DNA of 8,407 nucleotides from Deferribacteraceae bacterium (GTDB lineage Bacteria > Chrysiogenota > Deferribacteres > Deferribacterales > JAISNW01): positions 1 through 8,407 of the forward strand of contig JAITWF010000062.1 in assembly GCA_031285415.1 (NCBI GenBank). The letters run 5' to 3'. This document shows, in pieces, positions 1 to 5,080 of the stretch. The notes below the pieces were generated by a model. That model was not told the origin of the DNA and ran no database searches. It saw nothing but the letters and a program-made list of their open reading frames with translations. A program made the position numbers and the translations under genes. Numbering within the stretch: the stretch's first letter is position 1; each line of letters opens with the position of its first letter.

Positions 1-21
1 GTTCGATTCCTTCCTTGGGCA
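1..21 (+). tRNA. 3' end of a tRNA, isotype unresolved (cut by window edge)
   Basis: The first bases read as a T arm and acceptor 3' strand. G at 1 would pair with C at 9 and close the seven-base T loop TTCGATT (2-8). The T-stem 3' strand is 9-13, the acceptor 3' strand CTTGGGC is 14-20, and the discriminator base is A at 21. This predicts a tRNA beginning GCCCAAG. An acceptor of this kind with A73 fits tRNA-Phe or tRNA-Leu, but the anticodon lies outside the window. CCA is not encoded: the next bases are TTTT. A terminator follows 15 bases later. Confidence 0.75.
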
Positions 22-32
22 TTTTAAAACGA

Positions 33-77
33 TTTAAGGGCTTCCGTAGAGATACGTGAAGCCCTTTTATTTTGCCT
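33..77 (+). repeat. Direct repeat copy 1 (left border of the higBA cassette)
   Basis: These 45 bases recur at 734-778 with one difference, A at 50 against C at 751. The repeat spans the terminator hairpin, its T tract and the following GCCT. Sequence outside the repeat differs on both sides. Together the copies enclose the higBA module and nothing else. Confidence 0.9.
36..73 (+). terminator. Rho-independent terminator after the tRNA (copy 1)
   Basis: The outer stem is AAGGGCTTC (36-44) with GAAGCCCTT (58-66). The inner stem is CGTA (45-48) with TACG (53-56). One T is bulged at 57 and the loop is GAGA, a GNRA tetraloop. The stem runs into TTTTATTTT. It is well placed to end the tRNA transcript and is repeated almost exactly at 737-774. 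Confidence 0.85.
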
Positions 78-107
78 ACGGCTCTCACGGAATACCCTCT
101 TTTTAAG

Positions 108-136
108 TTGACATAATCAGTAGAACATAATACCTT
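108..136 (+). promoter_or_regulatory. Candidate promoter for higBA
   Basis: A perfect -35 box TTGACA lies at 108-113. A 17-base spacer leads to a weak -10 box TACCTT (131-136), beside the AT-rich ATAATACC. A start seven bases after the -10 box would fall at about 143, the first base of the higB ATG. No Shine-Dalgarno sequence is visible there, so a leaderless mRNA is possible. The -10 assignment is uncertain. Confidence 0.45.
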
Positions 137-142
137 TCAATA

Positions 143-424
143 ATGATAGTATCCTTCAACTGTAAAGAGACGGAAAAGCTTTTCAGTGCTATTAAAAGTA
201 GATCTCTCCCACCAGAGATCCAAGAGATTGCACTTGATAAATTACAGATGTTGAATGCTGCAACGAGGCTGCAAGATCTAACATTGCCTCCATCAAATAG
301 GCTTGAAAAGTTGCAAGGTAAACGGCTTGGACAACATAGTATTAGGATTAACAGCCAGTGGCGAATCTGTTTTAAATGGAACGATGGAGATGCCTACGAT
401 GTTGAAATTATTGATTATCATTAG
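143..424 (+). CDS. higB: HigB-type toxin of a type II toxin-antitoxin system
   Basis: A 93-residue protein that matches the HigB / plasmid maintenance killer family (RelE fold) over its whole length. Family features seen are the N-terminal MIVSFNCKETEKLF, the central NRLEKLQGKR region (about 52-61), and the C-terminal RINSQWRICFKW (68-79) and GDAYDVEIIDYH (82-93). HigB toxins are ribosome-dependent mRNA interferases that cut mRNA in the cytoplasm, and are held inactive by HigA. The toxin gene comes first, as is usual for higBA, and higA follows after 7 bases. The ATG at 143 gives the normal family length although no Shine-Dalgarno sequence precedes it. The module is visibly more AT-rich than the genes to its right, which agrees with transfer. 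Confidence 0.93.
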   Translation: MIVSFNCKETEKLFSAIKSRSLPPEIQEIALDKLQMLNAATRLQDLTLPPSNRLEKLQGKRLGQHSIRINSQWRICFKWNDGDAYDVEIIDYH

Positions 425-431
425 GTGAAAA

Positions 432-731
432 ATGGATAAGATTAATATTAAAAAACCTGGAGAGATTCTAAAAACCTACTATCTAGATGAGATGAATATT
501 ACTACCGATAAACTAGCCTCCGATATAGATCTCCCACTACATTATATTGAAGATCTTGTGAACGGAAGAGAAGCTATAACGACCGATGTAGCGATTAGAT
601 TAGCGACATATTTTAATAATACCTTCAACTATTGGAGCAACCTGCAAAGCAACTATGAGAAGCTTGAGTTGCAACAATCTGGTGAGTATAACACCATACT
701 ATCACGGATTCAAAAACAGGCTGTTGGTTAA
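432..731 (+). CDS. higA: HigA-type antitoxin with XRE helix-turn-helix
   Basis: A 99-residue partner of the upstream HigB toxin. The pattern is that of HigA antitoxins: a KPGEILKTYYLDEM start (about 8-21), an XRE-type helix-turn-helix around 23-45 ending in the family's VNGREAITTDVAIRLA, then NTFNYWSNLQSNYE (about 63-76). HigA proteins bind and neutralise HigB and repress their own promoter, so autoregulation at the promoter near 108-136 is expected from the family. An AGGTGA Shine-Dalgarno sequence (423-428) overlaps the higB stop codon, which supports the ATG at 432 and translational coupling. The gene ends 5 bases before the second terminator copy. Confidence 0.92.
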   Translation: MDKINIKKPGEILKTYYLDEMNITTDKLASDIDLPLHYIEDLVNGREAITTDVAIRLATYFNNTFNYWSNLQSNYEKLELQQSGEYNTILSRIQKQAVG

Positions 732-733
732 GT

Positions 734-778
734 TTTAAGGGCTTCCGTAGCGATACGTGAAGCCCTTTTATTTTGCCT
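734..778 (+). repeat. Direct repeat copy 2 (right border of the higBA cassette)
   Basis: This copy matches 33-77 at 44 of 45 positions, exactly 701 bases away. It ends 3 bases before the stop codon of the minus-strand gene at 782. The one substitution lies in the hairpin loop and turns GAGA into GCGA, so both copies keep a GNRA tetraloop. Confidence 0.9.
737..774 (+). terminator. Rho-independent terminator after higBA (copy 2)
   Basis: The outer stem is AAGGGCTTC (737-745) with GAAGCCCTT (759-767), the inner stem CGTA (746-749) with TACG (754-757), and the loop GCGA. TTTTATTTT follows on the plus strand. It should end the higBA transcript. In the other direction, for the minus-strand gene at 782-1732, the hairpin is followed only by TTAAAACTT, so it would work less well. 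Confidence 0.85.
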
Positions 779-781
779 TCC

Positions 782-1732
782 TTATTCAAACAACCCATCT
801 GGCAGTGTAATCCCTAGCTCTGCGGCGACCTCTGGGTTCACATAAGAGCTTAGCTCGTCTGGATTGCGCACGGCGATAGTTCCAGGATTCTCCCCTTTCA
901 GCACACGTGCGACAAGTTTGCCTGCTGCACGCCCTGTGAGGTAGGTATCAAGCCCATAGGCTGCAAGCACCTTCGAGTCTGGTGCTGATGTTGTATCGGC
1001 ACTAATCACTGGCACTTTGTGCGCCATAGCGGTGTTTGTGAGGCTATTCAGCGCTGCCACTACATAGTTGTCTTTACTAACGAAGAATGCGTCGACCTTC
1101 GGCGCAAGCACCTCTGCCGCCTGTTTTACCTCAGCGGTATTATGCACTGGCGATACCACAAGCTCTATACCAAGCTCTTCGCAGATACCTTTGGCAAGCT
1201 CCATCTGCGTTACACTATTAGTCTCACCTGGTGAGTATATATTCCCAATACGCTTAACATCGGGCAATATCTTTTTAATAAGCATTATCTCGTCACGCAC
1301 AGGCGGCATATCGGAGATACCTGTGATATTTGTTTCTTCTGGCTCCAAGGTGGTGCGAACGCCAATATCTACAGGATCCGTTACGCCCACAAATATGATC
1401 GGCGTATCCTTCATCTTATGCGCCATTGCAAGGACGGTGGTGGAGGTAATGGCAACGACAACATCCGTCTTATTGTTTTTAAAGTGGTTTGCGATCTCAG
1501 CGTTTGTATTGACATCGCCATTTGCATTTTGCAGGTCTATAGTAATATTATCAAACCCCTGCTCTGCAAGTTCATCTATTACCCCCTTCTCCATCATATC
1601 AAGCGCAGGATGGGCAATAAGTTTGGCTATGCCAACGGTGATCGTATCATCTGCGCTCTCTGTAGAACGGTTCTTATTGCATGCAGATAGAAACATAACT
1701 GCGCAAAGAGTCAGCAAAAATATCTTTTTCAT
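782..1732 (-). CDS. ABC transporter substrate-binding lipoprotein, TrpX-like (PF04392-type)
   Basis: A 316-residue periplasmic binding protein tethered as a lipoprotein. The signal peptide MKKIFLLTLCAVMFLSAC ends in an LSAC lipobox with Cys18. Family signatures run through the mature part: HPALDMMEKGVIDEL, the QNANGD segment, TPIIFVGVTDPVDIG, NITGISDMPPV, a YSPGETNS segment and the late GLDTYLTGRAAGKLVARVLKGENP. Members characterised as TrpX bind tryptophan or tyrosine, but substrate cannot be read from this sequence. An AGGT Shine-Dalgarno sequence about 8 bases upstream supports the start. No permease or ATPase gene follows; beyond the stop lies the repeat and the higBA cassette. The leader is unusually long (see 1816-1920). 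Confidence 0.9.
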   Translation of the reverse strand: MKKIFLLTLCAVMFLSACNKNRSTESADDTITVGIAKLIAHPALDMMEKGVIDELAEQGFDNITIDLQNANGDVNTNAEIANHFKNNKTDVVVAITSTTVLAMAHKMKDTPIIFVGVTDPVDIGVRTTLEPEETNITGISDMPPVRDEIMLIKKILPDVKRIGNIYSPGETNSVTQMELAKGICEELGIELVVSPVHNTAEVKQAAEVLAPKVDAFFVSKDNYVVAALNSLTNTAMAHKVPVISADTTSAPDSKVLAAYGLDTYLTGRAAGKLVARVLKGENPGTIAVRNPDELSSYVNPEVAAELGITLPDGLFE

Positions 1733-1815
1733 TTTTTAATACCTAAAGTTTAATGTGGCACAACAGTTTTTGGATCGATTAAGTGAACCAGCGACAGGCT
1801 CATGCTATAGAGATA

Positions 1816-1884
1816 TTAGTGGGCGAATGCCCAATAATAACGTGTGAATGAGTTGTATTTGTTAAGATTAACTGTCTTTCCCAT
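1816..1884 (-). CDS. Possible 22-residue leader peptide rich in aromatic codons
   Basis: The first ATG after the predicted promoter (1892-1920) opens a 22-codon frame ending in TAA at 1816. Its last residues are RYYWAFAH, so Tyr-Tyr-Trp and Phe codons sit side by side. These codons enter the 5' arm of a hairpin, GGGC-ATTC-GCCC on the transcript (plus-strand positions 1821-1832). This arrangement resembles an attenuation leader, and the gene downstream belongs to a family with known Trp/Tyr-binding members. Against it: no Shine-Dalgarno sequence, no obvious terminator hairpin before the structural gene, and a frame of this length could arise by chance in AT-rich DNA. The function is inferred. 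Confidence 0.28.
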   Translation of the reverse strand: MGKTVNLNKYNSFTRYYWAFAH

Positions 1885-1891
1885 AATTTGA

Positions 1892-1920
1892 TTAATAGCA
1901 AATCATCTTTTACTTGTCAA
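1892..1920 (-). promoter_or_regulatory. Predicted promoter for the substrate-binding protein gene
   Basis: On the minus strand a perfect TTGACA (1920-1915), a 17-base spacer and TATTAA (1897-1892) form a sigma-70-like promoter. Transcription would start near 1885, leaving about 150 bases of leader before the ATG at 1732. A GTTAA-GA-TTAAC palindrome (1861-1872) lies just downstream of the start and could be an operator. Confidence 0.55.
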
Positions 1921-1931
1921 TTAATAATTAT

Positions 1932-1952
1932 GGGGGGCTAGATAAGCCCCCC
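1932..1952 (-). terminator. Hairpin terminator after fccB
   Basis: GGGGGGCT (1932-1939) pairs with AGCCCCCC (1945-1952) around a five-base loop, 8 bases beyond the fccB stop codon. On the minus strand it is followed by ATAATTATTAATT, which has only scattered U residues. It is a strong stem with a weak U tract, and still the best candidate for the end of the fccAB transcript. Confidence 0.65.
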
Positions 1953-1960
1953 CCACTCTG

Positions 1961-3241
1961 CTACTTAAAGCTATCGAAGAGGACATTTTCCGCCCAACTA
2001 TTCAGATTGAGATAGTTCTCCTCCGAGCGTTCTGGCGATACACCGTTTGTACCATTTTTCACCACAATACGCTTCACCGTTGGATCATAGTGATAAACTG
2101 TGGCAATATAGATCCCCTCGTGAGGACTTACTAGGCTATAGCATGAGTTTCCCATCATAGGTAGGAGCGGCTCCTGCCCTGCGAATTCACGAACGATAGT
2201 CTCTGCCACTAGCTTTGCGGTTGTATTTGCAATAACGCCAGATTTTGGCGTATCGGTAATCGCTGGATCGATTGCGTCACCGATAACATGTACATCTTTA
2301 ATCAGATCAGATTCAAAGGTGATCGGGTTCACTGGAGCCCACTTCTTGCCCTCTGGTATAAGTCCTAATAGAAACGCCATATCGCCAGCCCTCTGATCGG
2401 GGATAAAGTTAATCAGATCTGCTGTGAACTCCCCCTTTTCAGTCACTATTGTGTTTCTACCCTTATCGTACGATTTCACCCCTGCACTCGGGATATAGGT
2501 TAATACATCGCTATACAGCTCATCAAAACCTGCCTGAAAACGTGGAGCTTTGGAGACTATGCCAGGATTAGGATCAATTACCGTCACCTTGCAGCCGCTC
2601 TTTTTGGCAAAATCTGCCATCAGGCTTGCTCGCTCATAAGGGCCAGGTGGGCAACGGTAGATTGTCTTTGGTGTGCGCAATAAAAGGGTGCTTCCCTTTT
2701 TAACATTTTTAATCATATCTCTAAGCCAGATCGTCTGCTCGCCAGCGATCCATGCGTGAGGGATAGCTTTCTGCATTTCGCTATCAAATCCGTTTGCCAC
2801 ATCATAATCCATACCGATCCCTGGAGATACTATAAGTTTATCGTAGCTAATCTCCCCTTCAGAGGTGCGAACTATCTTTTTGCTAGCATCAAGCCCCATA
2901 ACCTCCGCCTGTACAAAACGGATGCCGTATCTATCAGCAAATGGCTTGTGAGGCAGAGTGATAAACGAGATATCACGCAATCCGAAGATAACCTCGTTGC
3001 TCAATGGGCAGCTTGTATGTGCAGCTGATCTATCCACCAACGTAACGTCTAGCGTTGGGTCGAGCATTTTTAGATATTTAGCAGCAGTAGAGCCACCGAA
3101 ACCTGCTCCGAGAACGACTATCCTCTTCACTGCTGGCGTAGCAGGGGCTGGGGTGGAGGTTTTTTTATTGCAGCCAGTCGCTGTAACCACTGCACCTGCG
3201 GCGACCGCTGTTAAGAAAGAGCGTCTTGTTATATTATTCAT
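1961..3241 (-). CDS. fccB: Flavocytochrome c sulfide dehydrogenase, flavoprotein subunit
   Basis: A 426-residue periplasmic FAD protein that oxidises sulfide and passes electrons to the FccA haems. A Tat signal with the twin arginines TRRSFL (5-10) opens it. GAGFGG (45-50) is the dinucleotide-binding loop. Cys78 in TSCPLSNEV aligns with the cysteine that covalently holds FAD in Allochromatium FccB. Cys197 in YRCPPGPYERAS and Cys367 in GNSCYSLVSP align with its redox-active disulfide. VHVIGDAI (317-324) is the second FAD motif. All key residues are present and the length is normal. ATGC at 21-24 could act as a Tat lipobox, which would anchor the protein to a membrane. The AGGGGGA Shine-Dalgarno sequence overlaps the fccA stop; 9 bases separate the genes. 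Confidence 0.95.
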   Translation of the reverse strand: MNNITRRSFLTAVAAGAVVTATGCNKKTSTPAPATPAVKRIVVLGAGFGGSTAAKYLKMLDPTLDVTLVDRSAAHTSCPLSNEVIFGLRDISFITLPHKPFADRYGIRFVQAEVMGLDASKKIVRTSEGEISYDKLIVSPGIGMDYDVANGFDSEMQKAIPHAWIAGEQTIWLRDMIKNVKKGSTLLLRTPKTIYRCPPGPYERASLMADFAKKSGCKVTVIDPNPGIVSKAPRFQAGFDELYSDVLTYIPSAGVKSYDKGRNTIVTEKGEFTADLINFIPDQRAGDMAFLLGLIPEGKKWAPVNPITFESDLIKDVHVIGDAIDPAITDTPKSGVIANTTAKLVAETIVREFAGQEPLLPMMGNSCYSLVSPHEGIYIATVYHYDPTVKRIVVKNGTNGVSPERSEENYLNLNSWAENVLFDSFK

Positions 3242-3250
3242 ATCGTCCCC

Positions 3251-3805
3251 CTATTTCAACCCTGAGTAGTATTCTGCAAGAGCTCGAATCTCATCATCTT
3301 GCAGATCAGCAATGCCAGACATCATTGCAGCTCCGCCATTGTTGTTGCGAAGCGAATGTTTATACTCAAGCAAAGCTTTGTTGAGATACCCAGAGGGCTG
3401 ACCAGCGATCTTAGGGATCTTTCCAGAATTACCCTTGTGACATCCAGCGCAGGTTTTTGATATTTCACCACCTTTGGCTGACAGTGCTGGATCTATCTTA
3501 TTTGCGCTCGACACCCACGCCTTTGAGGCAAACGACTCCGCAATGCTTGCGATCTCTGTATCATTATAGCCTTTCGCAAGGATCCCCATTAGAGTAGCGT
3601 AACGTGTTTGCTCCCTCATCTCTGTCATAGCGGTGGCGAGATACTCCTTCGTCTGACCGCCGATATAAGGGATAGTTTCGCCTGGACCTGCGCCATTAGT
3701 ACCATGACATGACGTACAGTAGCTTACAAGGCTTATCTTATCTGCCCATGCCGATACAGATAGTAGCAAAACTAGTAAGAATGTCATAATAACATATCTG
3801 TGCAT
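3251..3805 (-). CDS. fccA: Flavocytochrome c sulfide dehydrogenase, dihaem cytochrome c subunit
   Basis: A 184-residue dihaem c-type cytochrome, the electron acceptor partner of FccB. The signal peptide is about residues 1-21, with likely cleavage after AWA. The first haem site is CTSCH (30-34), with Met73 in TLMGILAKGY as probable axial ligand. The second is CAGCH (119-123), with Met161 or Met162 in AAMMSGIADL as probable ligand. Two haems and this size fit the FccA of Allochromatium rather than monohaem versions. The frame is open 18 codons further upstream, but a perfect AGGAGG (3813-3818) lies 7 bases before the ATG at 3805, so that start is chosen. It is cotranscribed with fccB. Confidence 0.93.
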   Translation of the reverse strand: MHRYVIMTFLLVLLLSVSAWADKISLVSYCTSCHGTNGAGPGETIPYIGGQTKEYLATAMTEMREQTRYATLMGILAKGYNDTEIASIAESFASKAWVSSANKIDPALSAKGGEISKTCAGCHKGNSGKIPKIAGQPSGYLNKALLEYKHSLRNNNGGAAMMSGIADLQDDEIRALAEYYSGLK

Positions 3806-3821
3806 AACTTTTCCTCCTGTT

Positions 3822-3838
3822 GTTAATAACCTATTAAC
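3822..3838. promoter_or_regulatory. Dyad, candidate operator over the fccAB -10 region
   Basis: GTTAATA (3822-3828) and TATTAAC (3832-3838) are perfect inverted repeats around the three bases ACC. The dyad covers the predicted -10 box of fccAB, which is where a repressor would sit. No known regulator is recognised. A related palindrome, GTTAA-GA-TTAAC, lies at 1861-1872 beside the other minus-strand promoter. Confidence 0.35.
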
Positions 3839-3859
3839 ACATCGTATACGAAAAGTCAA
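3831..3859 (-). promoter_or_regulatory. Predicted promoter for fccAB
   Basis: On the minus strand TTGACT (3859-3854), a 17-base spacer and TAATAG (3836-3831) form a plausible promoter. The spacer holds the perfect palindrome CGTATACG (3843-3850). A start near 3824 leaves about 18 bases of leader carrying the AGGAGG ribosome site. The -10 box is only a moderate match. Confidence 0.45.
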
Positions 3860-3879
3860 ACAAGCAGTCGTTAGTTATA

Positions 3880-3908
3880 TTGACTTATGGCATGAATAGC
3901 TATAATAT
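3880..3908 (+). promoter_or_regulatory. Predicted promoter for the SafE-like gene
   Basis: TTGACT (3880-3885) is followed by TATAAT at 3901-3906 (15-base spacer) or TAATAT at 3903-3908 (17-base spacer). Either would start transcription about 3 to 5 bases before the ATG at 3918, so the mRNA would be nearly leaderless. No Shine-Dalgarno sequence is present. It is divergent from the fccAB promoter. Confidence 0.5.
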
Positions 3909-3917
3909 ATCAACATT

Positions 3918-4526
3918 ATGTCGCTACTAATCTCATCTTTCCTTATGGGAGCCACAGGAAGCTTTGCACACTGCATATTAATGTGTCACCCCTTTGTGCT
4001 GACGATCTCCACTCGATACGCCCTCCCCACCTCACAGTATGCGCTACTGGTGCCGCATATTAAATACAATCTAGGACGGATAACCACATATACCCTATTA
4101 GGTGCGCTTGCTGGCGGATTAGGTAGTCTTACAGCTATCAGCCCTAACATATTAATCTTTCAGAAGATTTTACTTATCACAGCTGGCATATTCCTGATAA
4201 TATTTGCATTCAAGAGCTGGTCTTTCACACTCTTCAAGGCGCAGGTAATAACATCTATCAGTTCACCCTTTCTATTTGGTGCTATCTTAGGCTTTCTGCC
4301 GTGCGGATTTATCTGGGGTGGGCTTGTGAACGCCGCAACAGGGATGAGTATTGTGAAGGGAGCCGCCTCAATGGCACTATTCGGAGTCGGCACGTCGATC
4401 GGGCTATTTATCACCGCTATATTCGGCGGAATGCTACTGAAATATGTGAAGTATACCAGATGGCTCTTCATGCTGGTCTTCATTGTGACAGGTGCTATGT
4501 TTATATATAAGGGGTTGAAGTTATAG
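3918..4526 (+). CDS. SafE / DsbD_2-like membrane protein, probably linked to cbb3 or copper handling
   Basis: A 202-residue integral membrane protein with about six hydrophobic segments. It has the two cysteine-containing halves typical of the family annotated as sulfite exporter TauE/SafE or UreH/DsbD_2-like. The first helix carries GSFAHCILMCH (14-24), a variant of the usual HCxxMC motif. YNLGRITTYTLLG (50-62) follows. The second half opens with FLPCGFIWGGLVNAATG (126-142). Relatives of this family often stand next to ccoI and ccoS and are thought to help metal supply for cbb3 oxidase. The Cys, Met and His residues in the first helix would suit copper. Sulfite export is not supported by anything here beyond the family name. 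It is transcribed away from fccAB, and the ATG at 3918 is needed for a complete first helix. Confidence 0.8.
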   Translation: MSLLISSFLMGATGSFAHCILMCHPFVLTISTRYALPTSQYALLVPHIKYNLGRITTYTLLGALAGGLGSLTAISPNILIFQKILLITAGIFLIIFAFKSWSFTLFKAQVITSISSPFLFGAILGFLPCGFIWGGLVNAATGMSIVKGAASMALFGVGTSIGLFITAIFGGMLLKYVKYTRWLFMLVFIVTGAMFIYKGLKL

Positions 4527-4543
4527 CTGTTGTGCGTTATAAT
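4515..4543 (+). promoter_or_regulatory. Promoter of the second toxin-antitoxin module, inside the 3' end of the SafE-like gene
   Basis: TTGAAG (4515-4520), a 17-base spacer and a perfect TATAAT (4538-4543) form a good promoter. It begins before the SafE-like stop codon at 4524-4526. Transcription would start near 4550 and include the GGGGGA ribosome site (4551-4556), which favours the antitoxin start at 4561. Confidence 0.6.
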
Positions 4544-4560
4544 CATGTATGGGGGAACTT

Positions 4561-4785
4561 ATGAAAGCTGAAATAAATAAATTGAGTATAGAGGACTTTG
4601 GCAACCTTGACGACTTTGACGAATCTTGCGAAACGACCCCCGAGATGGAGGCATATTGGGAGCGTTTTTTGTCACAGCCACATATAGTTGCAGAGTTAAT
4701 GGAATCAGTAAAAGAAGCTGATGCTGGGCTTGGAATAGATATTGATGAAGCATTCGCCATATTAGATAAAAAATATGGTCTATAG
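4561..4785 (+). CDS. Probable antitoxin of a RelE/ParE-type module
   Basis: A 74-residue acidic protein. No DNA-binding domain is recognised, so its role is inferred from position: it lies directly before a RelE/ParE-fold toxin and overlaps it by 11 bases. The N-terminal half is rich in Glu and Asp. The C-terminal part, ADAGLGIDIDEAFAILDKKYGL in outline, resembles the toxin-binding tails of small antitoxins. An in-frame ATG also occurs at 4549, but it would lie at or before the predicted transcript start. The GGGGGA sequence sits 4 bases before the ATG at 4561, so that start is preferred. The pair is visibly more AT-rich than ccoI next to it. Confidence 0.7.
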   Translation: MKAEINKLSIEDFGNLDDFDESCETTPEMEAYWERFLSQPHIVAELMESVKEADAGLGIDIDEAFAILDKKYGL

Positions 4786-5080
4786 AATTCATCTTACTCC
4801 TAAAGCACTTAAGCATATTGACTTGATTTGTGACTATATTACTACTGAATTATATAATCCTAAAGCTGCTTTTAATCTTACACGGCTCATCCATGCTAAA
4901 ATAAAAAGATTAAGGATTTTTCCCACCTCTTGCCCTCTTATATCAAAACTCAGATTATCTGATAAGGAGACACGGAAATTGACCATAAACAGGAACATAA
5001 TAGTTCTGTATGATATTAACGAATATGATAAAATTGTGCGAATACTCGGCGTCTACAATACCGCTACTAACTACCCCTAA
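4775..5080 (+). CDS. RelE/ParE-superfamily toxin
   Basis: A 101-residue protein with the RelE/ParE pattern. It opens with MVYRIHLTPKALKHIDLICDYI, a basic beta strand then an amphipathic helix. NPKAAFNLTRLIHAKIKRLRIFPTS follows, and the end is a strand-rich RKLTINRNIIVLYDINE then VRILGVYNTATNY. The family includes gyrase poisons (ParE) and ribosome-dependent mRNases (RelE), and the sequence does not decide between them. The gene starts within the last codons of the antitoxin, a sign of translational coupling. Its TAA stop overlaps the stop codon of the convergent ccoI gene by 3 bases, with no terminator between them. Confidence 0.85.
   Translation: MVYRIHLTPKALKHIDLICDYITTELYNPKAAFNLTRLIHAKIKRLRIFPTSCPLISKLRLSDKETRKLTINRNIIVLYDINEYDKIVRILGVYNTATNYP

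Noticed and set aside
734..778. The terminator repeat as an integron attC site, since toxin-antitoxin cassettes are common in integrons.
   Set aside because: No GTTRRRY and RYYYAAC core sites frame the hairpin, and no integrase is in the window. The structure is a plain terminator with a GNRA loop and T tract.
1068..1739. A 223-codon plus-strand open frame opposite the substrate-binding protein gene.
   Set aside because: It is antisense to a well-supported gene and shows no family pattern. Its Ser/Thr/Ile-rich composition reflects the complement of the real coding frame.
1881..1933. An invertible promoter (phase-variable switch) based on the inverted arms.
   Set aside because: Only 23 bases lie between the arms, far shorter than known invertible promoter segments, and no invertase gene is nearby.
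3806..3917. An FNR-type site (TTGAT-N4-ATCAA) in the intergenic region between fccA and the SafE-like gene.
   Set aside because: Only single half-sites such as TTGAT are found, with no properly spaced partner.
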